A stretch of 64,000 nucleotides of DNA from Austropuccinia psidii (taxonomy: Eukaryota; Basidiomycota; Pucciniomycetes; Pucciniales; Sphaerophragmiaceae), in assembly GCA_023105745.1 (NCBI GenBank), contig JALGQZ010000006.1:29961686-30025685 (forward strand), in the 5' to 3' direction. Below are positions 23,615 to 37,057 of the stretch, in pieces; position 1 is the first letter of the stretch, and each line of letters begins with the position of its first letter. The notes under the pieces are model-generated. The model had not been told where the DNA came from, did no database searches, and worked only from the letters and a program-made list of their open reading frames with translations. The translations under genes and the position numbers were made by a program.

Positions 23615-25549
23615 TGTAAAATTCTTCTCTAAAATTCTTGATAATATTACTATTAATAAAGAGTACTATTACTGCTCTTATGAAATATAATTAATAAATT
23701 TACTATGACCACAAATAAATAATTCATTGATTAAGTGCTTCTTTTACTTTTTTTACACTACTAGTGACAAGAAAAGTAAACAGTGATGGTCTACTAGAAT
23801 CAATTACAAGAAGTATTAATAATACAACTCCTTATTAAAAATATATAAAATTATTTGATTCTATAATTAGCTTTGGAAAGAATAGTTATAATGATAATTC
23901 TTGAAGAAAACTACACACTAGAGAAAAGTTAGAATAATTCAGAAAAGTCACTTACTAATACTCCAATAATAACTTGAAAAGAATTGGTATAGTGACTTCA
24001 TGGATTATTTGTGGATTTAAAGGATCAAAAATTGAGTTATAACAGTAATAAAAAAAAGTTAGAAACTATTGAAAGTAATTCATTTCTTTCACTCAACCTC
24101 TTTTTGATTTTTTTGGAAAGATTTAAAATACTTAAGAAAAAATTTAACTAATACTTACTTTTTGGTATCAATGGTATGATTGAATAATAAGATGATTAGG
24201 AAAACACAGCAAAAGTAGGCCTCTTTTAAGTCTACAACAGCTCACAGAGGAATTTCATGGAGAAAAATAAAAATTAAATGAGTGAGAAACCAGTTATATG
24301 TTTTGGATTATTAATTAAATCACTTGTTGTCATTTAAGATTAATTAATAAACTCTTTTTATGTGACTACCAACACATTTATGGTTAAGAAATAAAGGAGA
24401 AACAGCTATAAATATTATATTATTTCAAAATAAACATTTTTATCTCAAAGTTATCAATTTTATTGGAACTTGAATCACACCTTGTAGTTTCTATGAGTTT
24501 TTGAAGATTCAGTGCTTCACTTGGAATCATCAAAGATGGACTGTAAGTAAAAATTGTAATTTGAATTATGAAGTCATAATTATTTTTGGCTTCATATGAG
24601 TTATTATTTTTTACATTTTTCTTTAAATACTATGAAGGATTTGTTGAGAATTGTCTTTTTGAGGAATTTCTAAGGTTTTTACCTTCTTTCTACATAGAAA
24701 AGTAAATAGCATGGTAATAGCTGGTTGGAAGGAGGTAAATTAATGGATAATAGTACCAAAAGGGCTTCAATCACTCTTTTTGAGTTTATGAATGGAGAAT
24801 AATTAATAATGGAACTAATTACAGCTTTCAGAGCTGCTAATTACCTCATTGTCACATTGAAATAGCAGCTGATTGCCTATTTTCTCATGATTTAATGGGA
24901 TATTAGCTTGGTAAAAAATTTCAAAAAAGGTTTTGGAAGACTGATTGGGACATCATCATCCATGGATCCAAGCTTTAGAGCTATCCATTCCTCAGAGGCC
25001 TTAGTAGCTGTGTGTCCTGGCTCTCTTTGATTTCTTTTGTCTCCCTTAGCTATTTTCATGTCAAAAATAGCAATTCCAGCTTCAAGACTGATATCCACTA
25101 TGGGTGTATCAAAGCTTTATGTAATAAATAAGTAATATAGTACAATTAAGTGCCACAAAAATTCATAACACTATTCTTAGTGTATATGTAACATGGTATT
25201 TCTCACATTCCAATTGATTTGGGGTGAAATTGAGAAAAGAAATTCTCACAATTCTTTTATGTGGTATTGATGATATGGTTTTTAAGTATTTTCCATATTA
25301 CCACATCATAGAGTTAATTTAAGCTTATTCATTGTATGGTGTTACCAAAGGTGAAAGTTTGTTTATGATCCAAATCTGGACTTAAATCCATAGAGTTACT
25401 TAGAAACAAAAAATCTATTAATGTTTTTTAAAATGGAAAATTATGAATTTTGGTTATATGCATTAATTATGGGTTATACATAGTTCAGAATTCATTTCCA
25501 ATTTTATTGTGGCATATCAGGGTATGTAGAATATATCTCAAGGGTCATA
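23615..25549. repeat. Solo family B LTR inserted in the B3 chromodomain end
   Basis: LTR of about 1935 bp. The plus strand starts TGTAAAATTC and ends AAGGGTCATA (TCACA mutated to TCATA). It lies in opposite orientation to B3. Flanks AAGAA (23610-23614) and AAGGA (25550-25554) form a 5-bp target duplication with one mismatch. Removing it rejoins ATGAAAGAA to GGGCATGGTCCC. No internal element sequence accompanies it, as expected after LTR-LTR recombination. Confidence 0.85.
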
Positions 25550-25711
25550 AAGGAGGGCATGGTCCCGAATATGCCTATGAGTGTGCTTTAATTACTCAAT
25601 CTAGATTATATAAAGATGTTCAAAAGTGGGAATTACCCCCTGTGGGGTGCTTTGTGATTTACAACTCATTGATAAAGCTTTCAGTCAACCTTGCTTTTTG
25701 GTGGGAAGTAA
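25550..25711 (+). pseudogene. B3 extreme 3' end with polypurine tract
   Basis: End of B3 after the solo LTR: a short open stretch (to about 25716) of unconserved sequence, then GGTGGGAAGTAA at 25700-25711, a polypurine tract abutting the TGTGAGCC start of the 3' LTR. No domain is recognised in the short stretch. Confidence 0.6.
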
Positions 25712-27594
25712 TGTGAGCCTTGAAGTATATATTAGATACCAAAACAGGTCAAATTGATATCAAAATAAATTCTGAACTCTGCATAACCCATGAGTAATGC
25801 ATATAATAATAATCGATCCTTTTCTATTCTAAAAAAGATGAATAAATCTTATTGGGTAGTTTAATCAATGTATTCAGGTCCAGATTTGGATTCTACATAA
25901 CAATTAACCTATTGCAAGGTCATGGGGTGAATAAGCTCACATTAACTCTATGAGGTGGTAATGTGGAAAATACTTTAAGACCACATCATTAATATTTCAA
26001 AGAATTGTGATTTTCTTTCTCATTCCAAGCCAAAATAATGGGAATGCAACAAATTCCATGTTACCTATGCCTTAATAATAGTGTTATGCATTTTCATATT
26101 TGTACACACAGCTTGGGTACACCCATAGCAGATATAAGTATTTAAACCTGAATGACTATTTTTGATGTGAAAATAGCTAAAGGGGACTGAAGACATCAAA
26201 GAGAGCCAGGGATCCCAGCTTCTGAGGGCTGGTCAGCTCCAACAATTGGATCTATTCCTGATATAATATCCCATTGAGTCAAGAGACATAGCAAATAAGC
26301 TGCTATTTTGATGTGACAAGGACATAATGAGAAACTCTGACCACTGTAACCATGTAAATAATTAGTTTATTTCCATTCATAAGCTCAAAGAAAAGGAATT
26401 CAAACCATTTTTGTACTATTATCCATGAATTTACCTCATGGAAACTAGAGATTACTATGCTATTTGCCTTTCTACAAAGACATAAGGTAAGAACTTTAAA
26501 AATTCATTCAAATTAAAATAATTAACGGATACTTCTAAAGACTTCAGGAATAATGGAGAAAGGATAGATTCATACAATAACAAAAAAGAATTATGATTTC
26601 ATAATTAAAATTCAAAGCTTTACTTAAAGTGCATTTTTGATGATTCCACATCAAACACTTAATCTTTGAAAATTCATAGAAAATACAACCTTTGATGGAA
26701 ATTCCAATAAGATCCATAACTTTGAGAAATAAATTTTTATTTCTAAATAAAAGAAGATCTACAGCTTTTACTTGTATATTTCTTAACCACAAATGGTTTT
26801 GTAGTCATGTAAAATGACTTAATTGAGTAATTATGATAATCCTATGTGACAAAAAAGTGATTTAATCAATAATAAAAAGAGGATGGTTGGTTCTTCCCAA
26901 GTTGGTTTTTTTCTGCTCCATGGAATTCCTCTGTGAGCTGTTTTTGACTTAAAATAGGCTTCCTCTCCTTTTTTTTAAATGATCTTATTATTCAATCTTA
27001 TCATTAGTACCAATTAGGAAGTATCAGTAAGATCTTTTCTTGAGTGGCTAAAATCTTTTCAAATCAATCAGAGAGACATTGAATCAAATGAATAAAATAT
27101 TCCCAAAAGGATTTAAAATGTTATATTGTTTTATTACTGCTATAGATCCACCTTTGATCTTTTAAATCCACAAATAATTTTTAAAATCATTCTTTCAATC
27201 CTTATCAAGGTATCTATGTAGTATTAGTGAGTTTTTTCCTTAATTCTTGAAGTTTCTCTCCAGTGCCTATCTTATTTCAAGAACTATTATTATAGTTATC
27301 CTTGAAAAAGATAACTATGAATTAAAATATTTTTATATTGTTTTAATAAGAAGTTTTATTCTAAATACTTCTTGTAATTTATTCTAGTATAAAATTACTG
27401 ATTGCTGTTATAATAATGAGTATTGTATATAGTGTAATGAAAACTAGTATTGTATGAAATGTAAAAGAAATAATTAAGCAATGAATGAATTATTTGTGGC
27501 TATAATAAATCAATCCATTATATTTCATCAGAATTTTCCCAGTAATATTGATCAAGAGTAAAATTAGTAAGCATTTCACAGAAGCACATTAAAA
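25712..27594 (+). repeat. 3' LTR of B3 (about 1883 bp)
   Basis: Starts TGTGAGCCTTGAAG and is collinear with the solo LTR at 54845 over its whole length. The right end is decayed (AGCACATTAAAA instead of ACACATCTTACA), so the 3' boundary is within a few bases. The orientation agrees with B3. Confidence 0.82.
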
Positions 27595-27671
27595 TAAGAA
27601 ATCCAAAATGTCCCATCAACTGTCATAGGGAGAAAGGTAGATATGAGTGAAATTTCACCACAGGCATGTTG

Positions 27672-30030
27672 GTATAAATTATGAACCCAATCACACCAGG
27701 TTACATGGCCAATTGGTAGGAATTTCTAATGTGATATTCACCCTGTTGTAGCTAGGGTTTAAACCATCATATGTTTAAATCAAGCCCTAATAAGAGGACT
27801 ATTCCACAATGGAATTGAGCTTTTTTGTCTCACTGGAAAAATCATTTCATTTAATATCATTAAAATAGAATAATTTGCTCAATCCTTACCTCATGGGGGC
27901 TGGATAGTCCAAAAATTGACTTTGGTAGGTCTCTCAATATTCAAATCTATTAAATTTCACCCAGGGAAGTGATTGAATTTGAATGATATGAAATAATATG
28001 CAACTACAACCACTTCTGGAATTTATCAACAAAACAAATCTTTCATATGGATTAGAATTGCAATAAATATATTGATGAAGGTTTTCAAGGCTTCGCAGGG
28101 CAGGGACTTAGCTTTGGTGACCCTGTAGCGCTAGAATGTATTTTTCCAGAAAATTCATCAAATATTGTACAAATTTGAATCAATATGCCCCTGTTTTATT
28201 TCACCTCACACTTGACAAATTTCTCCAATATTATTATTACCTAAAAAGAAGAAGGTAAATATTATTTTCAATTTAATCTATTTCCACCACTATTATTCAT
28301 AATAAAACATATAAAATCCAAACTCTCATTTTCTTCCTCAAATTTTTTTCTTGTTATTCTACAATTGTAACTAAATCCAGAAATTGAATTTCTCAAGATA
28401 TTTTTTCAACAAGATTCCTTCCTTATTCTTCAGCTAATGCAAAGAACTACAATATTTACAACACAATCAAATAAATCAACAACTTTTCCCCAAATAGTGG
28501 AAGTAAATTCTGTGATATTGAGAGTAGTAATTAATTAGTAATTGAATTAGAAAGTCTGGCACCTTGAAATAATCAATATTTTCCACTTCTTCCAAAATGT
28601 GAGAGCAATTTCATTTTGAAGATTTTTAATATCTCCAAACCTGATAGTTATTTATAGTTTTTATTGTAGATTGGCCTCCAAGCTCTCAAAAGCCCAAATT
28701 GAAATGCTATTAGAAGGAAAGGACTGTATAACATTGTGCAAAAACAGTAGATGTTGCAAAGGTGAGTTAATTTTCGGTGGAAAGGTTGAAATAGTAAAAT
28801 TCCTAATTATGTACTTCAAAAGATTGGTGAAGCAGTGAGCCTCCTCAAAATGGAATTAAATTCTAATTTCATTAGTAATTTCTTTCAATTAAAATATATT
28901 TGATAGGTGTGGATGTGGGAAAATTTCTATCTGACAATTCTGTAGTGGTGATTAGAGTTCCAGGAAAATGTTTAGGAAAAATACCAAATATAATTTGAAG
29001 CTAAAAAATACTCTATTGGTCAAGCTGATGACAGTATTCATATTGATCTCAAAAATAATAACCACCAAGGTCCACAAACTGAAACCCCCTTCACTCAATG
29101 GGATACTCCAGAATGAAACCCCTACTGCCTCTCCTCAAAAGATTTAAGCATCCCAAGAAAGCAAGAAAATTCAAAATAATTCAATGTGTTGAGATAGGAC
29201 TGATATAATTCCTGAAACTGATCTCAAAGAATCAAGCTCAGCTTAAAATCAAACAATTTCTTCAATGCATTGAATAGTTTGGGAAGATTTTGAAGTATAA
29301 TTTTAGAATTACCAAAGAATTATGGACAAGAGGGCTTGAGAATATCCATAGTATTTAAAAGAATTTGTTGGAAAATTTAAAAAAAATGATGCTGATAAGT
29401 GTTCACCGGTTGGTACTAAGGTAATCAATAACCAAGAGCTTAATGTAAGGCTGGGTTAAAGAGCTTAAGAATGCAGATGAGATCTATATTAGTTAATGAT
29501 TATACCTGATGATTTTATGATTTATCAATTTAATATATGTTGAAATATGTAGTATTGGCTTTTTTAAGCCAAGGGAAATGGAATTTATTTCAAACAACAA
29601 CATTTGGAATCTCAAAATAATTAATGAATCAGAAAAACCTTGCAATAATTTCCCAAGATCCGGGAATTACATATTCAAAATGGTCCAGATCCTTCTTTAC
29701 CCCTCCAATCCAATTAGACACTTTTAAGAGAATCTTATTTTTGAATAAGGTAGTTTAGTCTCATCCAATGTGATTGCACACAGGCAATACATGGCACCAA
29801 TGGCAAATACCACCAATCTTCAGGGACTTTAATGAGGATAAGTTGAGTACTGTGCCTCCTACTTGAGTAAATTGAAGAAACAGGAAATAAAACTTACTGT
29901 TGATGGTGGTGGGGCTGACTATGAGTTATTGACAAAACCCCACAAAAATTGAGAGGATATATTGGATAGCGTTACCCACCTGATGATTTCATACAACATG
30001 GACTGTAAAAAACGCAGGAAATTCTGGTAG
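27672..30030 (+). repeat. Dispersed repeat R, copy 1 (unidentified)
   Basis: Collinear with 57096-~59560 over about 2.3 kb, in the same orientation. Matching anchors include GAACCCAATCACA, TAGGGTTTAAA, CTCCAAGCTCTCA, GTTTAG(G)GAAAATACCAAAT, ATAACCAAGAGCTT and TCTTTAC(C/T)CCTCCAATCCAAT. By eye it is well under 80% identical to copy 2 and has more stops. No domain is recognised. A decayed gene is likely, because the best conserved parts give related peptides in both copies (for example VPGKCLGKIPN and VPGKGLGKIPN). There are no visible LTRs or terminal inverted repeats. It begins about 80 bp after the B3 3' LTR. Confidence 0.65.
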
Positions 30031-33000
30031 GTAGGTTAGCTTAAACCAAGATCTCACTTTTCTTACACCTATCCCCCAGCTGTGCAATGTTTTTTCATGT
30101 ATTACAGGTCAGATCTTTGGTCATTTAGAATTATAACTAACTAAATTTGAACTTAATGAGATTCTTAAAAGGGTTTCCTGCATTTTAATAAAAAAAATTA
30201 TTATTAAATCCTCTGGAAAAATCTCAATTCATTTCATATATACTAAATTGGATTATTGCTTTCATATTCTCAGTTGTGAAAAAATTTGATGTGAGTTCAA
30301 TATTTTATTTCTTTCAAGTTTGTCAAAAAGCTATGAAAATATGAAAATAAATTGAGATTTATTTTTTTCCACAAGATTCAAAAAATATTTCCAAATGTTT
30401 AGCAAATGCCTACTGAAAGTGTTTTGAAAATAAATTTGCAATTAATATTTCTTATAGAAGTTTTTGAAAGGATATTCTTTTATTGAATTTTTCTCACTCT
30501 TTTCTTTCTCAAAGTAATCCCAGAATTATTTAATCTTACATAAAAGCTTTTAATAAGAAGTTCTTATATCAATCTGATTCTATAAATAAACTTTCTGACG
30601 CATTTTCTAGTTCCATGAGATATATTTATAATTAACATAGTTTTTTGATTGGAAGTTCAATTGAACTTCCAAACTTCCTTTTATTCCTTGTTAAAATTAT
30701 GAGAAGATTTCAATATGTCTCATCTAGTTTTCAAGATTTTTGCTTACTGAATGCAGTTTTGAAAACTAATTTATGAAACCAAATGGTACTAGTGTTTCAT
30801 TTTATTTGTAATTCTCACTATTTTTCAAAAAAATATATGAAAGAAAGAAATAGCTTTTTCTTGAGAAAACGACTTTTGTATCTATAAGTTTTAATTATTT
30901 GATATTTTGAAATAATAATTGGGCATATTCATTTTGATAAAAGTGTCAGAAAATTAAAAAATATCTTGTAAAAAGGCATTAAAAGATGTTAGACAAGCTT
31001 CAATATTTCATAATATGTTGAGAACATTTGTTGTAATATTTTCTTTTGAAATAGCAGAGGAACTTGGAGAAAGAATATGTGAATAAGTCCTGAAAATTAT
31101 AATAGCTATTGGAAAGAATTCAGTTTCTAATCAAAAAGAACTTTCCCAATACTTCTACACATGTGCCAATCAGCACTTCCTTTTTTGTTTTTATACAATC
31201 AAGAACCAAGTTTGTGAAAAATACAAAATAATTCAATAACTAAAAGTCAAATTATGGAAGTTATATCATTTAATTTCTTTTCATGTTTTTAAAATATCAC
31301 ATTAAGTACCGGTTGTATTTTGGAATGCCTTAGTCCAATTTCAATTAAAAAAAACCAGTTTTTTTCAATTTCTCTGTAAAATCAAATTCTCCCCATTTTT
31401 TACCTTAAAATATTCTTTTGTCATAAAATGTAAAATTCAATTATTGAATATAAAAATTAAAATATAGATTTAAATAAAATCATGTTAAAGAAATTCTTAT
31501 TTGGAATTTAAATTTGAAAATTTATTATCTGGTTTTCCAAACCTTAATCAAGGAAAAGCTCATAATATTCGATAACGGATGTTTGATATAATTTAGGCTT
31601 TGGACTAATAAAATATGTATATAATTTTAAAAAAATACACACAATATAAAATTTCTAAAGGAAAGGTAAGAACTAACCAGTCATCATTCTTTTGAAAAAT
31701 AAAATGAAAGACACTTGATTGTGATAATTGAGTCAAGAAGAGGTGTATTTTTCAATAAAAGCAAAATTCAACATAAAAGTATTTCAATTTTTCCAAATTT
31801 AAAATGATCATTAATTTGATAATTGAATGAAAACTCGAAAATCCTTTATTGAATTCTTAAATAAGTTAGCAATGAAATATTTCTTGATAAATGAAGTTAT
31901 CTTCTAAATTTCTAAACAATTGTCTATATAGGAAAATCTGATAATTAAGCTAAATATTTTCCTCAACAGATAGTAAAAATTAAAATCTGATCCCAGGAAA
32001 AGCTTCAGAAGTGCATTTTAAATGCAAAATCTAATTTGGAAGAATTAAAGTAATAACAGAATTTTGAGTTTAAAAAACCAATCAAAAAATTTTATTTCAA
32101 AAGAAGACCAAATCAAAACCCTAAAATATAGAGGTACTCAATTTATGAATTACTGAAATAAAAATTATTAAAAACAATAATTTGGAATTTATGAAGATTT
32201 TATAATTACTCAAAAATATATAAAAGAATATACTTCTATGAAATTAGTAAACCACTTTTGCAGAATTATTTCAATTTTACTATGGATGAAGTCGGTATAT
32301 CTTGATAATTCAGATAAATATTGTTTTAAAACCTTCATTGGAATTGTATTTTTTGGATATTGATGCAGAAATATTTCATAAGGTCTTTTATATCAGACTT
32401 ACCCATCACAAAATGGACTTAAATATTAATAAATTATTGAATTTGATTAATAAGAGTGGAAAATGAAAGATTTTTATAATTAAGTGTTTCGAAGAAAAGG
32501 GAATGCAAGCATAAAAATTGGTATATCTTTTTTAAATATCTTAAATCAAATTTAAAACAAATAGAAACTTCAGATACAGTCTTAATCTAATCTCAGTCTG
32601 ACAGGGCCCTTACTTGACCGTCGGGGAAAGCTGGGGTACAGTTGAACTTGGATTTAACTTAAGCTGAAGTTATACTATCTTGGGAAACATTTCATATAAA
32701 ACATTATTTTAAGAAAAAATTTATTTTTCTACGCAATTTTTTCTCTTTTGTGAAGAATTTTTTCTAATCAACAAAACCTGAAAAGTCTATATTATACAGG
32801 AATATTTTCCCTCCATAGATTTCATATAGAAATTAATATATAAAAGACCTTTTAGAGAAATTTTTTAATCTTTCTTAATTAATTAAAAATCATTGCGACA
32901 AAAGTTCCTGTTTTAAGGGAATTGATTCATTTTTTGCAAAATTAAAAAAAACAAGCAATGTATAATTAACATATTCACATAGATTTCTTTATTCTTTGGG

Positions 33001-35187
33001 TCTTATTGAATGCTTTGGAATAGTTAATTTAAATTTGTATGCATATTCTTTATATTAAGTAAGTGATCCATCAAAATTGATAAATGAATTATGTTTCTCA
33101 ATATCAAAAACATTTTTGTAAAATGAATATATCTAAAAAAAACCTGCATCCAGATTTCAAGTTTAATACCAAATAAATTGACATTATGGCTCAAATTAAA
33201 AAAAAACTCAGACCAATATCTCTTCATTTCTCACTAATGGCAATTCCTTCCCAAATTTCAAGTTAAAGTATTGGATATGAAATTAGTGACACAAAAGCTG
33301 GAATGACTTTGTCTATTTCTATCAAATATTTTTTCTATTTCCAAATATATTCAAAGATTACCGATTCCCGTATTTGGACAACTCTTTTTTTTTAAAAAAA
33401 AAACCTAATTCTGGGAAACTCACAACATAATAGAATACTACCAATCATTTTAATTCTGAAATCAAATTTTTCATTGATTTTTTTATTTTCTTTATTAAAA
33501 CCATTTTTCCTTCTCTGAGATACTTGAATTTACTTTGAGTCTTTTAATGCTTTTGTGATTAATTCCCCTTCATTGGGGCTTCATATTTTTCAAAGAAGCA
33601 GGTATTGAATAATGAAAATATTCTTTACAAACACATCAGTGACTTATGAATCATGCCGAAGCTAATAGAAGTATTATTCACCAATTACAAACTGTGAATA
33701 GTAAAATATTGATGTTTTGTATATTGAAAAACAAAAAAATGAAAATAATGCATTTTTTTTATTTCTATTCTTTTATTACATATTTTGATCGAATAGTTAC
33801 CAAAAAAGGAAAGAATTAAACAAATAAAAATCTGAAACTCTCATTATTGATGTTATTTTAAAAATAACATAATACAAATTATGAAAATAATAATATGAAT
33901 ATGATTTGATAATTATATTATTATTTTTATGATTATCATTATTGTTTTGACTATTTTCATTATTCTTAATAAATTTCACATTTATGATCAAAAGTGGAAA
34001 AAATTTGGAAAAATTAATACAATTACCTCTTATAAAAAAGCCTTTTGGTTATCACAAAAAATGATAATTATAATAATAATTATAATTATAATTATTTTTT
34101 GAAACATCTATTATGAAGAAATACTTCAAAAATACAAAGAAGTTTTTTGAAAAATTTGAATAAAAATTAACTATTTTTAGTTTGCGTTTTTTTAGCTCAA
34201 AGTTGTTCTAGGGGGCGCAAGACCCCCTACCCCCCAGGGGTACCCCCAAAATATTCAATCACCCAGAAACACTTCTGGGGTATTGGGAAACTCCTAGAAG
34301 ACTTCTTGTGGATCTTAGGGGATTATAAGACCTATGGAAAATCTTTTGGGTCGAAAAAACCTAAAAACACACAAATAAATTTATTTTTTATTTTAATTTT
34401 TCAATCTTTTTCCTTTTTTCCTTTTCTTTTGTTTTGTTTCCCTGTATTTTTGTGTCTATTTTGTGCACAAATGGACCCCAAAAAAGCAAGCATGATGATG
34501 ATTACAATGAGTTTTTCTCAATTAATGTTAGAATTTTTTATTTATTACTTGTTTATTGATTTTTTGTACTCCTTTGACAATTGTAATAATAAGAGGCTTA
34601 AAAGAAATTTTGAAATTATTATTTTATTATTGTGATTTATTTGTTGAAAAAGAATTGAAACACCATCAACTTAAAAATCTTTTGTGATAAACTCATTGAA
34701 ATATGTGCATGCTTTGTTTAAACCATCCCCATCAATTATTAAGAGTTTTTGTGAGTAATCAATAAGTGTTTGTTTTTTTCAAGACCTATACAGAGAAAAT
34801 TCAAATGTTATATCCATAATTTGGGTATCATGTAAGCAGGCTTGTGTTACAACAAATTTAAAGAAAAATCATTAGTTATTTTTTTGAAGGTTTTAAACTA
34901 CAGGGATGAAAAGGAGTAGCACATGAATTTCTTCACAAGGATTGGAAAGCTGAAGATTATTGGAAGCTAAGGAATTTAATTCCATTCTTCTGTATTAAAT
35001 TATAATTCAGTTTGTCTAACTGTATGGAATTGTGGCTTGGAATATAAGGAAATTCTTTTTCCATTGAGGCAAGGATGTAGTATGGCTTCAAGAACGTGGC
35101 AGTTAGGTTTTACCAATGTTAGAATTATGGCATGTCCCAAAAGTTTATACTTCTTTTTTAAAAGTGACTGAATGTTCACATAAAAGG
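30031..35187. other. AT-rich stretch without a supportable gene
   Basis: About 5 kb, very AT-rich, with no conserved frame. A T9A10 palindrome lies at 33385-33403, and ATT/AAT-rich runs fill 33840-34100. The only GC-rich spot is the hairpin cluster at 34195-34280 (listed separately). A 109-codon frame at 34306-34635 is low-complexity, F-, L- and I-rich, and not called. Confidence 0.6.
34209..34279. other. GC-rich cluster of three perfect inverted repeats
   Basis: Within 71 bases are TAGGGGG/CCCCCTA with a 7-base loop (34209-34229), the palindrome GGGGTACCCC (34237-34246), and CCCAGAA/TTCTGGG with a 4-base loop (34262-34279). AT-rich DNA surrounds it on both sides. No gene or element boundary could be linked to it. 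Confidence 0.7.
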
Positions 35188-37057
35188 TGTGAGGCTTGAG
35201 GTATATTTTACATAACAAAATAGCCCACAATTAATATTAAAATAAATTCTGAACTATGAGTAACTCATAAGTCATGCATATATCTCAAATTCATCATTTT
35301 TAACTTCAGAAAAGATGAATACCTTTTTTTATTGGGTAAATCTATGGATTTGAGGCCAGATTTGGATTCTACAAAAATATTCACCTAGGGTAGCCCCATA
35401 GAGTAAATAAGCTTGAATGAATTATATGAGTTGGTAATATGGAAAATAATTCAATAACACATCATCACTACCACATGAAATAATTGTGAAAATGTTTGTT
35501 TTTCTGAATTTCATGCCAAAATAATGGGAATGTGAGAAATCCCTTGCTAAATATACACTAAGTTTAGTGTTATGCATATTTTTACCACTTAAAATTATGA
35601 TATTCTTACATAGAGATTTGGTACATCCATAGTGGATATCAGTCTTGAAGCCTGAATTAGCTTTTTGAAGTGAAAATGGCTAAGGGGGACAAAAGATATC
35701 AAAGAGAACCAGGACACCCACCTACTGAGGCCTCTGGGACATGGAAAGCTCTACATATTGGCTCCATGGCCAATAATGGCCCAATTAGTATACAAAAAGC
35801 TTTTGGTAACTGGGTTACCAAATTAAACTCTCCTTAAATCATAAGAAAATTGCAAAAAAGCTGCAATTTTGGCATGACAAGGAGGTAAAGAGCAAGTTAG
35901 ACTCCTGTATCCATGTAAAGTCTTAATGAATTTCCATGGATAAACCTCAAAAGATTAATTAAAACCTTTCTTGGACTAGTATCCATTGATTTACCTGATA
36001 GCACCCTGCTATACTGTGCTATTTGCAATTCTACATAGAAATAAGGTAAAAACTTCAAAAATTCATTCAAAATACAATTCTTGATAAATGTATCTGAAGC
36101 TATCAGGACCAATAGAGAATAGTATGATCCATAAAGAAATCAAAAGGAATTACAATTTAATAAGTAAAATCAAACATTTTACTTACAGTCCATTTTTGAT
36201 GAGTCCACATGAAACACTGAATCTTCCTAAATTCACAGAAGATACAAATTTTGATGAAATTTAAAATAAAATTGAGCACTTGAAGGAATTAATTTTTATT
36301 TTGAAACAAAAGAAGATTTACAGTTTTCACTCCTTTTATTCTTAACCATAAATGGGTTGGTAGTCAGATAAAATCCTTAATTAAGTAATTATGATAATCT
36401 AATGTGACAACAGATGATGCACTAAATAATCCAAAAGGATTCATTGCTCTCTCACTCACTGTTTTTTAAGTTTTCTCAATGGGAGGGCTCTGTGAGATGT
36501 TGTTGACTTAAAAGAGGCCTCCTTTTGCTGTTTTTTCCAAATCATCTTATTATCTAATTATACCTTTATTACCAATAAGTAAGTATTAGTTAAAGATTTT
36601 TGTAAGTGTTTTATTCTTTCAGAATCAATCAGGAAGGCTTTGAATCATAGAAATAAACTATAATTTATTGTATTACTGTTATGAATCACATTTTGATCCG
36701 TTAAATCCACAATTTATCTGTCAAATCTCTCTACCAACTCTTTCCACAGTTCATTGGAGAATTAGTGAGTGACTTTAATTAATTCTTAAATTTTCTCTCT
36801 AGTTATAGTTTTCTTCAATAATTATCATTATAATTATTCTTGAAAAAGATAATTATATACTAAAATAATTTTATTATTTCAATAAAGAAGTTTTATCATT
36901 AGGTACTTCTTGTAGTTGATTCTTATTATCAATTACTGCTTACTGTTATGACCAGTAGTAGTGTATAAGAAGTACAAGAAATAATTGATTAATTCCTTAT
37001 TTAATTGTGGTTGTAATAATTTCTATCACTATATCTCATAAGAAGAGTAATTGCACT
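35188..37057 (+). repeat. 5' LTR of B2, first part
   Basis: Starts TGTGAGGCTTGAGG. 1870 bp up to the insertion of element D. Together with 47062-47114 (53 bp) it makes an LTR of 1923 bp, agreeing with the 1921 and 1918 bp of the two well-bounded solo LTRs. Confidence 0.88.

Larger units (their letters stand above)
21570..27594 (+). mobile_element. 5'-truncated family B element B3
   Basis: Relic of a family B chromovirus on the plus strand. It begins within RNase H near 21570, continues through integrase to the chromodomain tail (23614), is interrupted by a solo B LTR (23615-25549), then resumes (25550-25711) and ends with a polypurine tract and its own 3' LTR (25712-27594). Nothing upstream of about 21570 can be assigned to it, so gag, protease and reverse transcriptase are lost. 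It carries many stops and indels, more than D or A, which suggests greater age. Confidence 0.82.

Noticed and set aside
34306..34635. 109-codon frame with membrane-like composition
   Set aside because: Hydrophobic runs come from T-rich low-complexity DNA; no homologous copy and no start context.
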